NCBI GenBank assembly: GCA_024236095.1
Contig: JACKLD010000014.1
Coordinates: 1-64,000 of the forward strand
DNA length: 64,000 nt
DNA from: Pseudomonadaceae bacterium
GTDB taxonomy: Bacteria; Pseudomonadota; Alphaproteobacteria; UBA2136; UBA6156
Reading direction: 5' to 3'
Numbering within the stretch: position 1 is the first letter of the stretch; every line of letters begins with the position of its first letter. Positions 62,179 to 64,000 of the stretch are shown here, piece after piece. The position numbers and the translations under genes were made by a program. Below the pieces are notes generated by a model. It saw only the letters and a list, made by a program, of their open reading frames with translations. It searched no databases and was not told where the DNA came from.

Positions 62179-63460
62179 GTTCCAGCAACGCTATGCTGGG
62201 TAGCGTCCACAGTGTTTGCAAAGTCGAAAAGCCATGAGCAGTGCAGCCATTAATGATATGCTTCGGTTTTCCACTGCACCCTTCCAATCCAAGAACGTCC
62301 CAAGCCAATTGGTGGATGCTTTTCAAACTGCTGATCAGTATGTCATGTTCAATTCGAGATAATTAACGTCCAGATTGCATACAGTGGCGAATTGTTTAAT
62401 ATACTTTTTACTGTCGGTCACCCATTTTAAGCCGAACCTTGAGGGTTTCTGTTTCAGAGCAAGTGGTAGGCGATGAAATCGGCGCTCCCTGCCAATCATC
62501 ATCTGAAAGTTTGTATTATCAGAGAAACCATGCAATCAGCCAAAAGGATATCTTCTCTTCGGAAAATCGTTATGCAAACTCTTGTTGTCAGCATTCAGCT
62601 CTTCTATAGGCTATTTTCTTTGTCCGGTCGATTCATGGGTGGCAAACACGCTACGTTAACCTCGGCTTATTTAAGCGGTTTTCTAATTAAAAATACCTTC
62701 CTGTTCCACCTCTCGTCCCCGTAATGCGGGCTGGCGATGGCGGAGAGTAGTTGGGTAGGTTTTGTCCTGTAGCGGAAGGTTCCGTTTTAGATTTGGTGAC
62801 TCTGGCGGGGTTCGCCCCTGCCATATACGGATGAGTTTGGTGCCGATCGGAGGGCCGTTTGGGCTTGGCTTTTGTGCGGTTGCCGAGGGGCCAGAGCTTC
62901 CAGTTGTTTGACGGTTTTGGGAGAGGCTGCCGTGGTAAGGCTTTCAGGAGAAGCTGCCGAGGGGATTTGGCGATCATCAGGCGGCCGGTGCTGTGCGGTG
63001 TCGGCCCATGGTTCGGCGAGAGATTTGAAGGTGGTTCGGCGTCGGTGGATTTGCTTGATGATGGCAAAGAGGTCGAAGGTGAGCGGGCGAGTCGACGATG
63101 CGGAGCGGTGCGTAAGGTTGAGGGATTGGCCCCAATGCTCAGCGTAATGCGCGCGATGCAGGCGCCTGCATGGAAATGTTCTGTTGGGTTGCCGTGAATG
63201 AAAGGTTGGTTGCTGCGGCCAGAAGTTTCTCAAACGCGTTTCACCGCGCACTTGTCCCACCGTTGAACGAGCTGCCTGCTGAGGATATGCGGAACCACCA
63301 CAACGATAAAGCCATCCGCGTGAATGATTAACGGGCATCGGGCGGCAGGGATGAACAGGCATGGAAAACCTCCTGATTAACGGACACCGGGTCGGTGATA
63401 TGCCGCCTTCCATGTGCCACGCAGGCGGCGTTGTGCCGCTGACGCATTCTGCCCCTTCTG
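62179..63460. other. Remnant-filled region between two recombinase copies
   Basis: About 1.3 kb without an intact gene. 62340-62700 is AT-rich; a minus-strand frame of 66 codons (62335-62535) exists but has no start or ribosome site that I trust. 62820-63130 carries the resolvase remnant described separately. The remaining sequence has long GC-rich open frames typical of chance. It looks like accumulated insertions and deletions. Confidence 0.45.
62820..63130 (-). pseudogene. Remnant of a small serine resolvase/invertase
   Basis: In one minus-strand frame STRPLTFDLFAIIKQIHRRR is followed by TTFKSLAEPWADT (62997-63029), the FxSLxEPWADT motif of Tn3/Hin-family resolvases. The next conserved block, HSTGRLMIA, continues in a different frame (downstream of 62996), after which similarity fades. 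So a resolvase gene has been frameshifted and truncated. The N-terminal catalytic serine region is not seen. Confidence 0.5.
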
Positions 63461-64000
63461 TCACGTTGAGATGCAGTCGGCCACCAAACGGGCGTTAAGT
63501 TGACCTTGGCTGATGGTTGGTCGACCAGACACTGAAACCGTACGGCATCGTTCCAGACGGTGGCTTCCCTTCCGAACGGGACGCAATCTACATCCTTCAT
63601 CAGATCTTCGTAACAGGCTTCCGCTAATGTGGCGGATGAGTTCGGCTTCGGTGGGGTGGATGTGAAGCTGACGATCTTTGGCAGTATAACCAAGAGGGAC
63701 GGTGCCGCCCATCCACATGCCTTTGGCTTTGCTGGCGGCGACTTTGTCGCGAATGCGTTCGGCCGTGACCTCGCGTTCAAATTGGGCGAAGGAGAGGAGC
63801 ACGTTGAGGGTGAGGCGTCCCATGGAGGACGTGGTGTTGAACTGTTGGGTGACGGAGACGAAGGTGACATTATGTATATCGAACAGTTCCACCATTTTGG
63901 CGAAATCGGCCAGCGAGCGCGTGAGGCGGTCGATCTTGTAAACGACGATGGTGTTGACCTTGCCTGCCTTGATGTCGGCGAAGAGGCGTTGAAGGGCGGG
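63461..64000 (-). pseudogene. Second large serine recombinase copy, truncated at the 3' end
   Basis: The frame is open from the window edge (PALQRLFADIKAGKVNTIVV, YKIDRLTRSLADFAKMVELF) and is about 95% identical by eye to the first copy at 61.6-62.0 kb. Identity runs to the PTEAELIRHI segment and stops at about 63626; beyond that the frame encodes unrelated residues (SGSLLRRSDEGCRLRPVRKG) to a stop at 63461. The Recombinase domain is missing. The 5' end lies outside the window. Confidence 0.75.

Noticed and set aside
62335..62535. 66-codon minus-strand frame in an AT-rich patch
   Set aside because: The only start lies in a context without a Shine-Dalgarno sequence and no family or synteny supports it; treated as remnant DNA.

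Overview
The window is 64 kb of chromosome from a GC-rich Gram-negative bacterium, most likely an alphaproteobacterium. The support is gene order: ileS-lspA-(DUF3035 lipoprotein)-M16 protease, cmk-rpsA-ihfB, msbA-(one gene)-waaA-lpxK, rplU-rpmA-obg and rpmI-rplT-pheS. Lipid A/Kdo genes, a two-partner secretion pair, lipoproteins and DsbB indicate a double-membrane envelope. I cannot assign an order or genus.

Layout. 1-5.4 kb: end of xerC, a low-GC Asp/Glu racemase, obg-rpmA-rplU, a DUF2059 exported protein and a GT2 glycosyltransferase. 5.4-16.9 kb: envelope genes. msbA, a Cys-rich membrane protein, waaA and lpxK form one operon; a PAP2 phosphatase and an ArnT-like glycosyltransferase form a second; an inactive-type M16 peptidase, xseA, an M23 endopeptidase and a membrane protein form a third. 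17-25.5 kb: a methyltransferase and the operon ileS-(unknown)-lspA-DUF3035-M16-DMT-DMT. 25.5-27.5 kb: repeats, a broken small membrane-protein gene, tRNA-Ala, a RibF lacking its kinase domain, and tRNA-Leu. 27.5-34.6 kb: TpsB/TpsA. 34.7-43.7 kb: Hsp33 without its zinc cysteines, small proteins, folA-thyA, a PemK-like gene with a C9 tract, dsbB, and pheT/pheS separated by two small genes and terminators, then rplT and rpmI. 44-52.4 kb: accD, ppa, an EF-hand protein, ihfB, rpsA, cmk, a PyrE-like enzyme and tRNA-Ala. 52.4-55.9 kb: an AT-rich 3.5 kb integrative element in that tRNA-Ala gene. 56-60.4 kb: uracil-DNA glycosylase, a MazG-like hydrolase, an LpxR-like outer-membrane protein, a GNAT-histone-deacetylase fusion and tRNA-Pro. 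60.5-64 kb: degraded large serine recombinases and a resolvase remnant.

How the genes work together. Much of the window serves envelope construction: lipid A and Kdo addition, lipid A export, lipid-linked sugar transfer, prolipoprotein processing, murein hydrolysis, adhesin secretion and lipid A remodelling. These are interleaved with translation genes (ileS, pheST, L20, L21, L27, L35, S1, Obg) and nucleotide metabolism (folA-thyA, cmk, PyrE-like, MazG-like).

Intergenic space carries three dispersed repeat families. One palindromic unit lies in frame inside ileS and encodes WIPAFAGMT. The strongest candidates for undescribed biology are the tRNA-Ala element with its polymerase-like protein, the cysteine-less Hsp33, the GNAT-deacetylase fusion beside LpxR, and the Cys-rich protein inside the Kdo/lipid A operon. 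Several pseudogene calls rest on one or a few bases, so sequencing errors in homopolymers should be excluded first.
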